From Coffea arabica (Eukaryota; Streptophyta; Magnoliopsida; Gentianales; Rubiaceae), in the NCBI RefSeq assembly GCF_036785885.1, contig NC_092310.1, positions 4,960,001-5,024,000 on the forward strand: a stretch of 64,000 nucleotides of DNA, written 5' to 3'. A program made the translations under genes and the position numbers. The notes beneath the pieces were generated by a model. The model did not search any database. It saw nothing but the letters and a program-made list of their open reading frames with translations, and had not been told where the DNA came from. Positions within the stretch are counted from its first letter, which is position 1. The number at the start of each line of letters is the position of its first letter. Shown here piece by piece: positions 1 to 10,862 of the stretch.

Positions 1-186
1 CACTAGGCCGTGGGTTTTGTTCCTGGAGGTGGAGTTATAGCCCACAACAAGTGAAGAGCCCAAACCCGCAGGTCAAGAAACCCAGCACCCCTCCAAAAGG
101 CCTCGCCTCGGTCAGGTGGGAGAGACCACTACAGGCTATTAAAGCAGCCCCAGGACTTCCTCCCTAGCCGATGTGGGATCATTACA
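1..186. mobile_element. 3' end of an LTR-like element cut by the window edge
   Basis: This stretch is unrelated to the copia sequence that follows. It ends in CCGATGTGGGATCATTACA, a pattern typical of plant LTR ends (short GATGTGGGA motif and terminal ACA). At 187 the sequence switches abruptly to the copia LTR found at 12477-13029. I infer that another element inserted into that LTR. Its other end lies outside the window, so the family cannot be named. Confidence 0.4.
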
Positions 187-1645
187 ATGTACATCATACA
201 AATTTTGAAAAGTTTCCAACAATTCTCCGCTATTTTCAAAATTTAGAAAATGGATTTCAAAAGGTCACCGAATAATCTGACACTCATATGCATAAATAAT
301 AGCGTCTTTCGATTGAACTACTATCTTAGTGAAGGTTCTTTGAAATTAATCCTTCAAGATGGTAGACAAGCTTTGAACCACTTGGACATTGGACCAATCT
401 CATAAACACATCACACACTGAGTAATGCACAACCATAAGTTCTTCAATGATACATTTTACGGCCTTGTATCACTATCCTTTCATGAATGTTTACAAAGTA
501 AAGTCCTTAACTTTGTGGTTTGCCGAAAACCAACATTCATATAGGCAACATCTTAGTGCCCCCACCACAGATAGCACTTTTAAGATTCGTTAAGAGTCCA
601 ATGACTCACCCTTACATTTGCACTGGCGAGAATGACATGCACTATTCAACATTGGGATGTCTAAACTTCACATAGTGCACCAACCACTAAAATGATGTAC
701 GTTCACTCATTGAATTCAAGATTAGATGTTGTATCTAGGGTTGAATTGAGGTTTCATCATTAGTGATCAAGAATTTTGGACTTTAAACCCATCCTCCTTG
801 ATGTCTTTGACACCAAATTTCTTGATAATCCTTTTGTTAAAGGATCACTCAAAATTTCATTGGATCTCACAAAGTCAATTGATATGACTTCATTTGTGAT
901 CAAATCTTTGACATAACTATATCTTAAACCGATATGTCCTGATTTACCATTATACACTTGACTACATGCTTTAGCAAGTGTAGCCGCACCATCACAATGG
1001 ATTGAGATAGGCGACAAAGGTGTTGGCCACAATGGTATATCACAAAGTAAATTACGTAGCCATTCAGCTTCTTTACAGGCCAAAGCAAGTGCTACAAACT
1101 CTGCTACCATTGTTGAATCGGTGATACAAGTTAGTTTCTTGGAACCCCAAAAAATTGCACCTTCACCAAGCATAAAGATCCAACCACTTGTCGACGAGTG
1201 ATCATCTTTATTGGTGATCCAACTAGCATCTGAAAATCCTTCTAAAACTGAAGGATAACCGATATAACATATACCATAGTCCTTAGTGGCATTTAAATAC
1301 TTTAAAATTCTGGTTACACCTTGCCAATATAACCTATTAGGGTTGCTTGTATATCTGCTCAATATACCAACTGCATATGCCATATCAGATTTAGTACAAG
1401 TCATTGCATACATTAAGCACCCTATAACCTTGGCATATTCTATTTGAGATTTTGGATCCCCCTCATTTTTCACAAAATTTATTTTGGGATCCAATGGTAT
1501 TGAGGCTGGAATACAATCACTTTGATTGAATTTGTTAAGAATCTTTTCAATATAATGTGATTGAAACAACATTATATTGTTATCATGTTTAAAGATTCTT
1601 AGACCAAGAATAACATCTGCCTCACCCATGTCTTTTATGTCAAAT
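187..1645 (-). mobile_element. Ty1/copia 3' part: RT end, RNase H, 3' UTR and start of 3' LTR
   Basis: Read on the minus strand, 1645-760 encodes the end of the reverse transcriptase and the RNase H domain of a Ty1/copia polyprotein. The frame is open for 289 codons from 1629. Recognisable stretches are YAKVIGCLMYAMTCTKSDMAYAVG, the SDASW segment with its RNase H aspartate, and HIGLRYSYVKDLI near the C-terminus. About 540 bp of 3' UTR follows (759-216), then the first 29 bp of the LTR (215-187, TGTTGGAAAC on the minus strand). It matches 13000-14450 closely, so both belong to one family. The copy is broken at 187 by another element and joined at 1645 to an inverted segment of the same family. 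Confidence 0.85.
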
Positions 1646-4600
1646 AGGCTTTATTTCTACTCTACAATGGCTGGTATCCTAAAAGATTTGGCATCCAACA
1701 TTGTCAACCTTCAGAGGTTTGATGGAGGATATTTCATTCGCTAGCAAAAACGTGTTTGTTTTCTTCTCACTGCACTCGAAGTGGTCTATGTTTTGACCAC
1801 ATCAAAACCATTGATCAATCCCGATGAAGAAACTCTCGAAGACATTCGAAAACGTCAGAAATGGGAGAACAACGATGAAATATGCCGTAGTCGCATCCTC
1901 AATATCATGAGTGATAGCCTGTTTGATGTCTACCATTCAATTACTACTGCCAAGGAACTTTGGGATAGTTTGGTGTCCAAGTACATGTAAGAAGATGCTA
2001 CAAGTAAGAAGTTTCTTGTCTCATCTTTTAATAATTACAAAATGGTAGATGGCAAGTCTGTTATGGAGCAATTTACTGAGATTAAAAAGCTTTTTAATCA
2101 CTTTACACAACACAATCTACACACAAATGAAGCCATTATTGTTTGTTGTATAATAGATAAGTTACCACATTCTTGAAAAGATTTCAAAAGAGATCTCAAA
2201 TATAAGAAAGAGGATATCTCTCTTGAAATTCTTGCTAAATCTCTTCGCGTAGAAAAGGAAATTCGCATGCAAGAAAAGAAGGATACTCAAATCCTTGAAG
2301 AGAATAAAGATTCTACTTCAAAAGTGCATGTGATTGAAGAGAGACAAACTGAAAAGTCTCAAGGCTGCAAGAAGGGTTGACAACCCAAGAATCAATCCAA
2401 GAAAAGGAAGAAGGGACAATGCTTCTATTACAAGAAAGAAGGACATTACAAGTCCGAGTGCAAGATTCTTCAAAACAAGAAAAAGAAACATGAGTTTTCC
2501 CAAAACATAAGCAAAAATCTTGTGGCAATAATATATGAAATCAATATGATTGAAAATGATTTTGTTTGGTGGGTTGATTCTAGAACTACACGACACGTTT
2601 GCAACAATAGAACGTTCTTCAAGTCCTGGGAAACCGGTGGATGAAAGCACCGTTATTTACATGAAAAATTCTGCTACAATTCCGGTTCAAGGCATTGGAG
2701 AAGTAGAATTAAAATTTACTTCCGACAATGTTGTAATCTTGATAAATGTGTTTTATGTACCGAAAGTCAGGAAGAACTTGGTGTCGACTGGTTTGTTAAA
2801 TAAATTTGGCTTTAGACTTGTGTTTGAGTCTGACAAATTTATTTTGTCTAAAGGTGTTTGTAGGCAAGGATTATCTTTGCAATGGGATGTTTAAATTGAA
2901 TATACTTGCTACTAGAAATAATAAGAGTGATATTATTTCTGCGTATTTGGTTGAGTCTTCTTTTGAATTGTGGCATAATAGGATTGGTCATGTTAATTAC
3001 AAAAGAATGCATGAAATGATGAGACTTGATTTGCTGCCATATTGTGATAAGGGAAGGAAAATGCAAAACATACATGCTAACGAAAATCACAAGAAATTCG
3101 TTTCCTAAAGTTGAAAGATCATCTAAAATTTTGGATCTTATTTATAGTGATGGATATGATTTGCATGGTACTCCTACTTTGGATGGTAAAAAGTACTTTG
3201 TGATTTTTATTGATGATTATAGTAGATACTGTCATGTTTTCTTGTTACACTCAAATGGTGAAACATTGCAAAAATTTAAAACATACAAATCCGAAGTTGA
3301 ATTTCATTGTGAATCCATTATCAAATGTCTAAGGATAGATAGAGGTGGAGAATATTATGATATTACCTATTTTGAGTCTGTTGGGATAAAACATGAGGTG
3401 ACTACTCCTTACACATCACAACAAAATGGTGTAGTCGAAAGGAAAAATCGTGTATTGACAGAAATGGTTAATGCATTTTTGTTAAAGTCTAGACTAAGTC
3501 AAGGATTTTGGGGTGAAACCTTGTTAACGGCTTGTCATATCCTAAATAGAGTTCCTAATAAAAGGAGTTCTATAACCACTTATGAATTTTGGAATAAAAG
3601 GAAGCCCAACCTAAACTATTTGAAAGTTTGGGGTTGTAGAGCTGTTGTAAAACTCCCACAACCTAAAAAAAGGAAATTGGGAGAAAGAGGTATGGAGTGT
3701 ATATTCTTAGGATATGCACAAAATAGCAAAACATATAGGTTCATGGTAATTGAACCTAATGATTCAATTTCGCTTAATGTCATAATTGAATCTAGAGATG
3801 CTGTTTTTGAAGAAAATAGGTTTACCTCTATAAAAGATGTTATTCCAAAACCAAGTAAATTGACAAAAGATGGTGAAAATGAAATCATTGAATTGAGAAG
3901 GAGCAAAAGAGCTAGAAAGTCAAAGGACTTCAGTTCGGACTTTTATATGTATCTAGTTGAAAGAACTAGAGATACAGTGAGCAACCAAATTTCATATTGC
4001 TTCAATACTGAGACTGGTCCCAAAACCTATGAAGAAGCAATGAACTCACAAGATGTTCCCTTTTGGAAGGAAGCTATTAATGATAAGATGGACTCAATCA
4101 TGGATAATAAAACCTGAAAATTAGTAGACTTACTACCTAGTTCAAAACCAATTGGTTGTAAGTGGATCTTCAAGAAGAAAATGAAGATCGATGGAACTAT
4201 TGATAAGTTCAAGGCCAGGTTGGTTGCCAAAGGGTTCACACAAAAGTATGGTGTGGACTATTTTGACACATTCACCAGTAGCTAGAATTGCTACAATTAG
4301 AGTGCTACTTGCTATAGTTTCTATCCAAAATCTAGTCATTCACCAAATGAATGTTAAAACAGCATTCTTGAATGGTGATTTGGATGAAAAAATATATATG
4401 GAGCAACTCGAAGGGTTTGTGATACCTGGTCTAGAGCATAAGGTGTGTAAACTTGTAAAGTTTTTATATGGACTAAAACAAGCACCGAAACAATGGCATC
4501 AGAAATTTGACCAAGCAATTCTTACTAGTGGATTCAAAATAAATGAATCTGATAAATGCATTTATAGCAAGTTTAGTGATGGCAAAAGTGTCATAATTTA

Positions 4601-4717
4601 TTTATATGTTGATGACATGTTAATTTTTGGGACTGACTTGGAACAAGTTGAAGTCACAAAAACTTTGTTTTTAAGCAAATTTGACATGAAAGACATGGGT
4701 GAGGCAGATGTTATCTT
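1646..4717 (+). mobile_element. Inverted Ty1/copia segment: 5' UTR, gag, protease, integrase, partial RT
   Basis: This plus-strand block lies inside an otherwise minus-strand copia element. It starts in the 5' UTR just before the gag ATG (1667) and stops in the RT. Gag has stops at 1742 and 1988, and a zinc knuckle whose second cysteine is changed (CFYYKKEGHYKSEC). The protease motif reads DSR instead of DSG. Integrase (3026-4117) keeps the HNRIGH region, IDRGGEY and QNGVVERKNR, which supply catalytic-type D and E residues. RT (4191-4717) keeps LNGDLDEKIYMEQ and YVDDM, but has a 1-bp frameshift near 4265. The block cannot encode a working polyprotein. Both ends join minus-strand sequence of the same family. 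Confidence 0.85.
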
Positions 4718-5105
4718 ATCCTTCTTTTCTTGCATGCGAATTCCCTCTTCTAGGCGAAGAGATTTAGCAAGAATTTCAAGAGAGATATCCGCTTTCTTAT
4801 GTTTGAGGTCTCTTTTGAAATCTTTCCAAGAAGGTGGTAACTTATCTATTATAGAGCAAACAATAATGGCTTCATCCATGTGTAGATTGTGTTGTGTGAA
4901 GCGATTAAGAATCTTTTCAATCTCACTAAATTGCTCCATAACAGACTTACTATCTATCATTTTATAATTATTAAAAGATGAGACAAGAAACTTCTTGCTT
5001 GTAGCATTTTCTTGCATGTACTTGGACTCCAAACGATTCCAAAGTTCCTTGGCAGTAGTAATTCAATAGTAGATATCAAACAGACTGTCACTCATAGTAT
5101 TGAGG
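4718..5105 (-). mobile_element. Ty1/copia gag, second half (minus strand)
   Basis: The minus strand encodes the middle of the same Gag as the inverted block, for example MEQFSEIEKILNRFTQHNLH and PPSWKDFKRDLKHKKADIS. At some sites it is better preserved than the plus-strand copy, which has a stop where this one reads W. At 4717/4718 it runs straight into antisense RT, so the open frame 5032-4598 is a chimera with about 40 meaningless residues. At 5105 it is interrupted by the gypsy element and resumes at 12216. The original gag therefore ran 12449-12216 and then 5105-4718. Confidence 0.85.
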
Positions 5106-6460
5106 TGACAGGTTGTCAGCCTATGCAATAATAAAACCTGCTCAAACTAAAAGTAATTTCTGTAGATAGCGGTGAGTAGAGTCGAATCCACAGGAATTGG
5201 GAGTAATTATTTCTTTCCAAATTCACAGTAATAAGGGGGTGTTTTTATGCAGAATGTGACAATAAAAGAAATTCAAATAAAATCTAAGAAACCACTAAAA
5301 AATTAAATAACAAATTACTAAAATCAAATGAATGATAATTAAGGATCTAGCCAAGGAATAACTTCAACAATGGTTCATCTAATTGATCACTAAAACAAAG
5401 GCAATTCCAATTATTCACTATTAAATAGGTTATAACTGCCAAACAAACGATGACAGTCAACCCCTCCTTACTGTGTCGGTGATTAAGGTACGCCCATTAA
5501 CCATTGCTCTAATTGAGAAATAATCCTAGGTACGCCCGTAAGATTTAATTCCCCAATTGCCTTACGTATTAGAGGAACCCTATTCTAACCACATAACACA
5601 CTACCAGGGTTATTTTAGATTAACCCGCGTATTCCCCTGACACAAACCCAATCATGCTAGTTATCACTATTTTGAGACAATTAAACAATTACGAATTTAA
5701 CGTTTCAATTGATAATAGATTATCAAATTAACTAATTATCTGGATCCAAATCAATCAATTAATTAAATAATCATAAGTACTGTAACCAGGGAATATGCGA
5801 ATACCAATAAATAAAAGAAAAAGATAAAATTAAATCGATCTCACAGTTTTAGACGATCCAAAGCATCCGTTGTTCTTTGACTAGAGTGGAAAAATTAGTT
5901 TATATTTGATGAACAAAATCCACACACAATTGAAGGAATAACTGCGGCCATTATACTTTAAAACTAGGAAAAACTCAATTCGTTTAATTGGTGAAAAGCT
6001 CCTGGCATGCGCAGGGGGCAACCACAAAAGATGAAAGTAAAAAGTCAAAGAAAGCTAAACGAACTCCATTGTTTTTCCTTGTCATCACCAACGAGAGAAC
6101 TGCTACTAAAAAGCTAGGAAAGGAAAAATCAAAGCTACTCTAATGCTTGGCTCCTGTGCGGCGGCCCCCCTTGCGGAGAGGACGACTCCCAGCCCTTCGT
6201 TCCTTTTCTTCTTTTATGCTGTCTTTCGCAAATTACCAAAAAAAAAGATCACGCCTTGATATTTCAAAAATACCCCTGGATGCCTGCCCTTTGAGCTCTT
6301 TTTGAAAATCATCAAATTGGCTCTTGTTATGGTATTTTTGATCTACTCTTTGAAATAAATATAAATTACGAAAAGTGAGTAGAATATAATAATTAATCAA
6401 CATCGGGTTAGATAATAGGAGAAATTAATAATAAAATAATTGAATAAATCGCAACCTATC
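5106..6460 (-). repeat. 3' LTR of the gypsy element
   Basis: This copy aligns along its full length with 10863-12215. It lies at the 3' end in the minus orientation, next to the polypurine tract. It starts TGACAGGTTG and ends CAACCTATCA on the plus strand, the usual TG...CA termini with a short inverted repeat. Scattered substitutions and small indels separate the two LTRs. Confidence 0.88.
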
Positions 6461-6478
6461 AATTCCTCCCACACCTGA
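6461..6478 (-). other. Polypurine tract of the gypsy element
   Basis: On the minus strand the purine-rich run GGTGTGGGAGGAAT abuts the 3' LTR. This is the expected plus-strand primer for reverse transcription and fits the minus orientation. A close copy of the motif lies about 1 kb further inside the element. Confidence 0.65.
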
Positions 6479-7470
6479 ACCATGCTTGTTCTCAAGTATG
6501 AGAACAGTAAACAAACACCGATATTTGACAATGGCTATTGTTCTATCTACCATATTGCCGAGATATCAAGAAAAATAATAATCAAGCATCAATGGCCAAG
6601 TTCAAGAAAAATCACTCCGGTTAGCTTCTGAACCATAAACTCTTTCAATTTCAGGTTAACTAATCTAAGAAAAAGGAATAGTCGCTCAACATTACCAGTA
6701 AATGGTCCAAATATTAACCAAAATTTCAACATTAAATTCAGAAATCGGCAATCTGACTTTTATCACACCCTAACGCAATCTTCATTTTTGTTTTCACGTT
6801 TTCTAATTTTTTTATTTTTATTGAAGCAATAGTACAAAAGACTTTGTCTCTAGCCATTGGAGTCTTTTGACGCGAACTCCAACATTTGCCAGATGAAGGA
6901 GTCTGGTTACTCAACTCCTATCGCTATACGACCACGTACTCATAGGAATTACTACCTTTTGACGTGAAAATCGACACTTTTAGGTGCAGATCCCCGATTA
7001 CTCAGTAGTAACTAATAGTGGAGTACAGTCAAATTTATTCATAACTAAAAATCACAAAAACTCAATATAACACAAGAACTAAAAGAAAACTTGCATCAGC
7101 TATCCTCATTTTCAAACATGGAGAACTAAAGTTAATAATCGGACCAATTCACATGAAAAATGCCAACAGTCATTCCCTATACTTAGAAAAATTAACCAAA
7201 AATTAGAAAAGTCAAGCAATTACTGATATTCACCAGAGGGATATTTCTGAACTCAACCACATTAACTTGATTCCCTTTTATTACTAAAACTCGGCAATAG
7301 CAGAATTAAAAACAACAATCTAGCATCAAAACTTGGTATTCATATAAGGACTGACCACTAGAAAAAAAAAAGAAAATAAAATAAACGAAAGATGGACAAA
7401 AAAATAAACTAAAAATAAAAGGAAAGCCCTTAGAAACTAAAAACAAAAATACTAGCGCCACAACGATCCA

Positions 7471-7490
7471 ATTCCCCCCCACACCTAATT
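7471..7490 (-). other. Second, internal polypurine-tract-like motif
   Basis: The minus strand reads AGGTGTGGGGGGAATTG, nearly the same as the LTR-adjacent tract. Similarity continues beyond it, with a CTCAA..TGA pattern on both sides of each copy. It could be a central priming site or mark a duplication of the 3' end of the element. Confidence 0.45.
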
Positions 7491-7562
7491 CACATATTGC
7501 CCTCAATGTGACAATGTAAAAGCAGAAGGAAGGAGAAGGGCAACGGTACTTCCCTGAAGTCA

Positions 7563-7760
7563 TCAAAACATGGGACTCGCATGGTGCATACGTGCTGCCA
7601 AATTTTGCACCATGTTATGCAAGTTGATGTCAATGTGGGTCACTCGAGTCTCCAGTCTCTCAACTGTCATCTGGAGTTGGAGCCAGTCGTCGGCCCCTGG
7701 GATGGGAGGAGGTGGAGTAGTTCTAGGTGTCCTAAACGTAGAGGATCGTGGTTTCACCAT
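7563..7760 (-). pseudogene. Short unrecognised ORF just inside the internal polypurine-like motif
   Basis: A 65-codon frame (minus strand) starts MVKPRSSTFRTPRTTPPPPIP and continues with a heptad-like stretch around VERLETRVTHIDINLHNMVQ. It ends about 75 bp before the internal polypurine-like motif. The position suggests the end of a former 3' ORF of a gypsy element, but I do not recognise a family. It may also be a chance frame. Confidence 0.25.
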
Positions 7761-8395
7761 GGGTGGCAGTTATCACTCCAAACAACAAGAGACTACAGGT
7801 GCCAACAGATAATAGAAGCAGGCAATTCAAAGCAATAACAAATAAAAAGCCAGCTCAATGAACAAAATGCACAATTCAATCACCCACAGGTTATACAAAT
7901 GCTCCAACATGTATAGCAAATAATCTCGCACAGATTACCCAAAGCAAATTAAAATTGATGGGCAGATTTTCCCAAGCAAGTCAATTAGACACAACCGATC
8001 ACCAAAACGCAAAGGAAGGGGCATAGTAGCCCCCCAATTCAACAAACAGGCACAGAAAAATACCCAACTAACGGCACTTCAAGGGGCACATGACAGAAAC
8101 TAACAAAGCAGAACTCAAGTGATACTCACAGGGACCCTAACAGAGCAGTGAATTCAACCAATTTGAGCAAGTGAAACTCAACAAATGTCACCAAGTGGAC
8201 AGTCAATTACTCAATTCAAACGACCAAAATTAGCAATGGAGCCAAGCAATAGGCAATTCCAGCAACTATCGTTTAGAATTCGAGAAACAATTCAAGTACT
8301 AAAACTCAAAAGTCAAATAGGCAGTCAAGCAGAAAGGATTAAGAAATTTAAAGCAACACCGCAACCAGTACCACTGGTGTACACACAGGGAGGAG

Positions 8396-9139
8396 TTAAA
8401 TCCAACGGACAACCCAAGAAACTAACGCCACTAAATTCCAGCAGAGGAGTCCTTTAGTGAGGCCAATAAGGAAACCTAGCAAAGGATATTCAAAAACAGG
8501 CAGGTAATAGGTGTAATGGTACCTCCACCGTGGTGATAGAGAGAAGGAGAAAGAGAGACGTGACCGTGGGTGGAGAGTGGGTATGGCGAAGGCACAGAGG
8601 CTGGTGGTGCACAGAGGCTGTTGCAGAGAAGTGGGAGCGAGCTGGTGGTGGCATGGGCAGGCGGCTGAGCTCAAAAACAGCGTGGCTGTCTGGCTGCTGC
8701 TATACGCAGCGTGTGGCTGAGAGAGAGAGTGAGGGAAAAAGGAGGGGCGGCGGTGTAGCTGGAGCTGCTGCAGTGGTGGGCACGACCGTGAGGTGGAGCT
8801 CGAGGCTGGACAGCAGCGGCGTTGGCGAAGTGAAGCTAGTGGCACGTGGCCTGGCCTTGAGCGGGTGTCGTCGAGGTGGGTCGAACTGGAGGGACGGCGC
8901 GCGAATCGGGGTGAGGTTGGAGAGAAAGAGCTAGTGGCTTGGTGCGGCGCTCGATGGCGACGCGCACGAGGTGGGTGAGCACGAGTGGGCGACGGGCAAA
9001 AGGATTTGGACGACAGAGAAGGAACAGGGGAGAAAGAAGAAAGAAGGAGAAGAAAGAAAGAAAAAGAAAGAGAAATTGTTTTTGTTTTTTTTTTAGTTAA
9101 AAAAATTATACTTTGAAAATCTAAGTTACGGTGAAACAA
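8396..9139 (-). other. GC-rich block with a 247-codon open frame, function unknown
   Basis: This block is far richer in G and C than its AT-rich surroundings and is open for 247 codons on the minus strand. The predicted protein begins with a hydrophobic FFLLLLSSF stretch, then a low-complexity Ser/Pro/Arg/His region, and ends in a hydrophobic tail (FLIGLTKGLLCWNLVALVSW). No family motif is visible. The opposite strand is also partly open, as expected of biased composition. It may be captured host DNA or an old low-complexity part of the element. I would not call it a protein-coding gene without expression evidence. Confidence 0.25.
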
Positions 9140-9310
9140 AAATTTTAAATTTTTTTAATTAATTTTTAAAAAAATTTTGAATTTTTTCAATATTTTTAAA
9201 AAAAATTTTCTCATTGGCAAATTTTATTTTCGAGATTCAAAAGCAAAGATTAACCGACAATCAACAACCGTTCTTGAGTTTTTTTTTAATTTTTACCTTT
9301 CCCGTGAATG

Positions 9311-9590
9311 TGACGCGAGCACGTCAAGAAGGCACGGAATGAGGAACTCCCCAGGTGACTCGACGCAGGCACGTCATGAGGGCAAGAATCCCTTCTGATG
9401 ATTTTAACCATGAGCTCTTTATACGTCATGATGCAGGCACGTCATGAGGGTAAGAACCCCTTCTGACGATTCTGACCATGAGCTCTTTATGGGACTTGAC
9501 GCGGGCACGTCATGAGGATCGAAACCCTTTTTACTAAGCACCAGGAAATCGCAATGTGCCACGTGCCCAGTTGACGCGGGCGCGTCATGT
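9311..9590. repeat. Tandem repeat, 68-bp period, core GACGCRGGCRCGTCA
   Basis: The core GCRGGCACGTCATGAGG begins at 9365, 9433 and 9501, exactly 68 bp apart. Related cores begin at 9315 and 9575. Between cores the units share GAACCCCTTCTGACGATTCTG and CCATGAGCTCTTTAT with a few changes. The array is inside the gypsy element, between the gag-like relic and the GC-rich block. Confidence 0.8.
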
Positions 9591-9765
9591 CAGAGGGATG
9601 CCTACGAATCATCAAAAACGAAAATTGAAGCAAAAAATCAGTCAAATCTAAGGAAAAACATATTTAAACTATCAAACAAAATCGAACAAATAACTAAGAG
9701 AAATTGGATTGCCTTCGAATGAGCGTCTTTCTTTAATGTCTTTGGCTAGACATTGTCATGTTTGT

Positions 9766-10768
9766 TCAGGGATGATAAAATTTTGTAGCTCGTTTTAATG
9801 CTTCATCCTCTATATAATCCTGATAACCTTCGTAAATTAAGTAATGTTTGAGCACACGAGCTATGGTTTTCCATGGACTAGTAAATGGCGCCAAACAAGC
9901 CAACGATAATTTGAATTCTTCATTCATTCCTCCCTCACGTGCATTTATTGGTTCAAGATATCTTGCTATCGCCACTCTTTATTTATTCCTGTCATGAAAT
10001 TCAAAATTTTCTGGTATAATAAAATCAATTTCATTAATAGAAATTGAAGAATAAGAGTCAGGAGAATATTGATGAAGGAATGGATGAGATATCACCGCAT
10101 TTGAAGATTGTACACTGGATTCATTCTCTTGAACGAGTTGATACTGTGGTCTCATTTCTTGCACTTCAGCTTCCTTTTCAATTGCAGCTTTAGATCTATT
10201 TTCTTGAAACTCTTGCAGTTTCATGTCATTTGGCCGGACAATTGCACTCTCATCTTTCTCAAGGTTGATATTGGTTTGTGCTGGCAACTCTTCAAGGTGA
10301 GAAGCTAATCGCGTTATCCTGGATGTCAATAGTTACACTTGATACACCAGGTTACTAATGCTTGCTTGTGTCTCCTGATGAAATCGATATGTATTAGTAG
10401 CAAATAATTCAATCATTTCCTGAAAAGACATACCTGACATGGATGATGATTGTTGAGACTCTTGCTGTTGAAAATTCATTGGCCTGGTCGCATAATTAAA
10501 ATTGGAATCATCCCACCATCCTTGAATCATACCCGTTTGAATAAGGGTCATACCACGTTTGATATTGAGGTGAAAAATCTCCAAAAGTATCAATTGAAAC
10601 ATTTAGGTTATCTTGAAGTACGGGGCATGTGTCGGTTGAATAACTTGAGGCAAAATAAGTTTCACAATTTGCAACAGCCTATTGATCATTAGAAAAAACA
10701 CGAGTCTCATAACCCCATTCAGGAATAAAATCCAGTCTATCATCAAAATACGGAATATTAGCAGCCAT
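9766..10768 (-). pseudogene. Decayed gag-like relic of the gypsy element
   Basis: The frame starts MAANIPYFDDRLDFIPEWGY at 10768, about 70 bp inside the primer site, and hits a stop at 10681-10679. After a 1-bp frameshift it continues as GWWDDSNFNYATRPMNFQQQ (ORF 10602-10333), then past another stop as TSRITRLASHLEELPAQTN (10329-9979) and LEPINAREGGMNEEFKLSL (to 9766). The Gln-rich linker, the ATNTYRFHQETQASISNL stretch and the heptad pattern resemble gag regions of plant gypsy elements, so I call it gag-like. No zinc knuckle or protease follows. At least two stops and one frameshift make it a pseudogene. Confidence 0.55.
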
Positions 10769-10839
10769 AAACTAAAAAAAAATAAGAGAAAAATAAAAAC
10801 AAGATGAACTAAAAAAGAAACAAATTAATCAGGCACCAG

Positions 10840-10857
10840 TCCCCAGCAACGGCGCCA
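10840..10857 (-). other. Primer-binding site, tRNA-Asp type
   Basis: The minus strand reads TGGCGCCGTTGCTGGGGA, 5 bp inside the right LTR. Plant tRNA-Asp ends TCCCCGGCAACGGCGCCA, so this is its complement with one mismatch. tRNA-Asp priming is known from the Athila lineage. The site fixes 10863-12215 as the 5' LTR and the element's direction as minus. Confidence 0.85.
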
Positions 10858-10862
10858 AAAAT

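Noticed and set aside
4191..4967. A 258-codon open frame on the plus strand
   Set aside because: RT for the first part, then antisense gag after 4717. It is also a junction artefact.
4598..5032. A 144-codon open frame on the minus strand
   Set aside because: It crosses the inversion junction at 4717/4718: gag followed by antisense RT. It is a chimera, not a gene.
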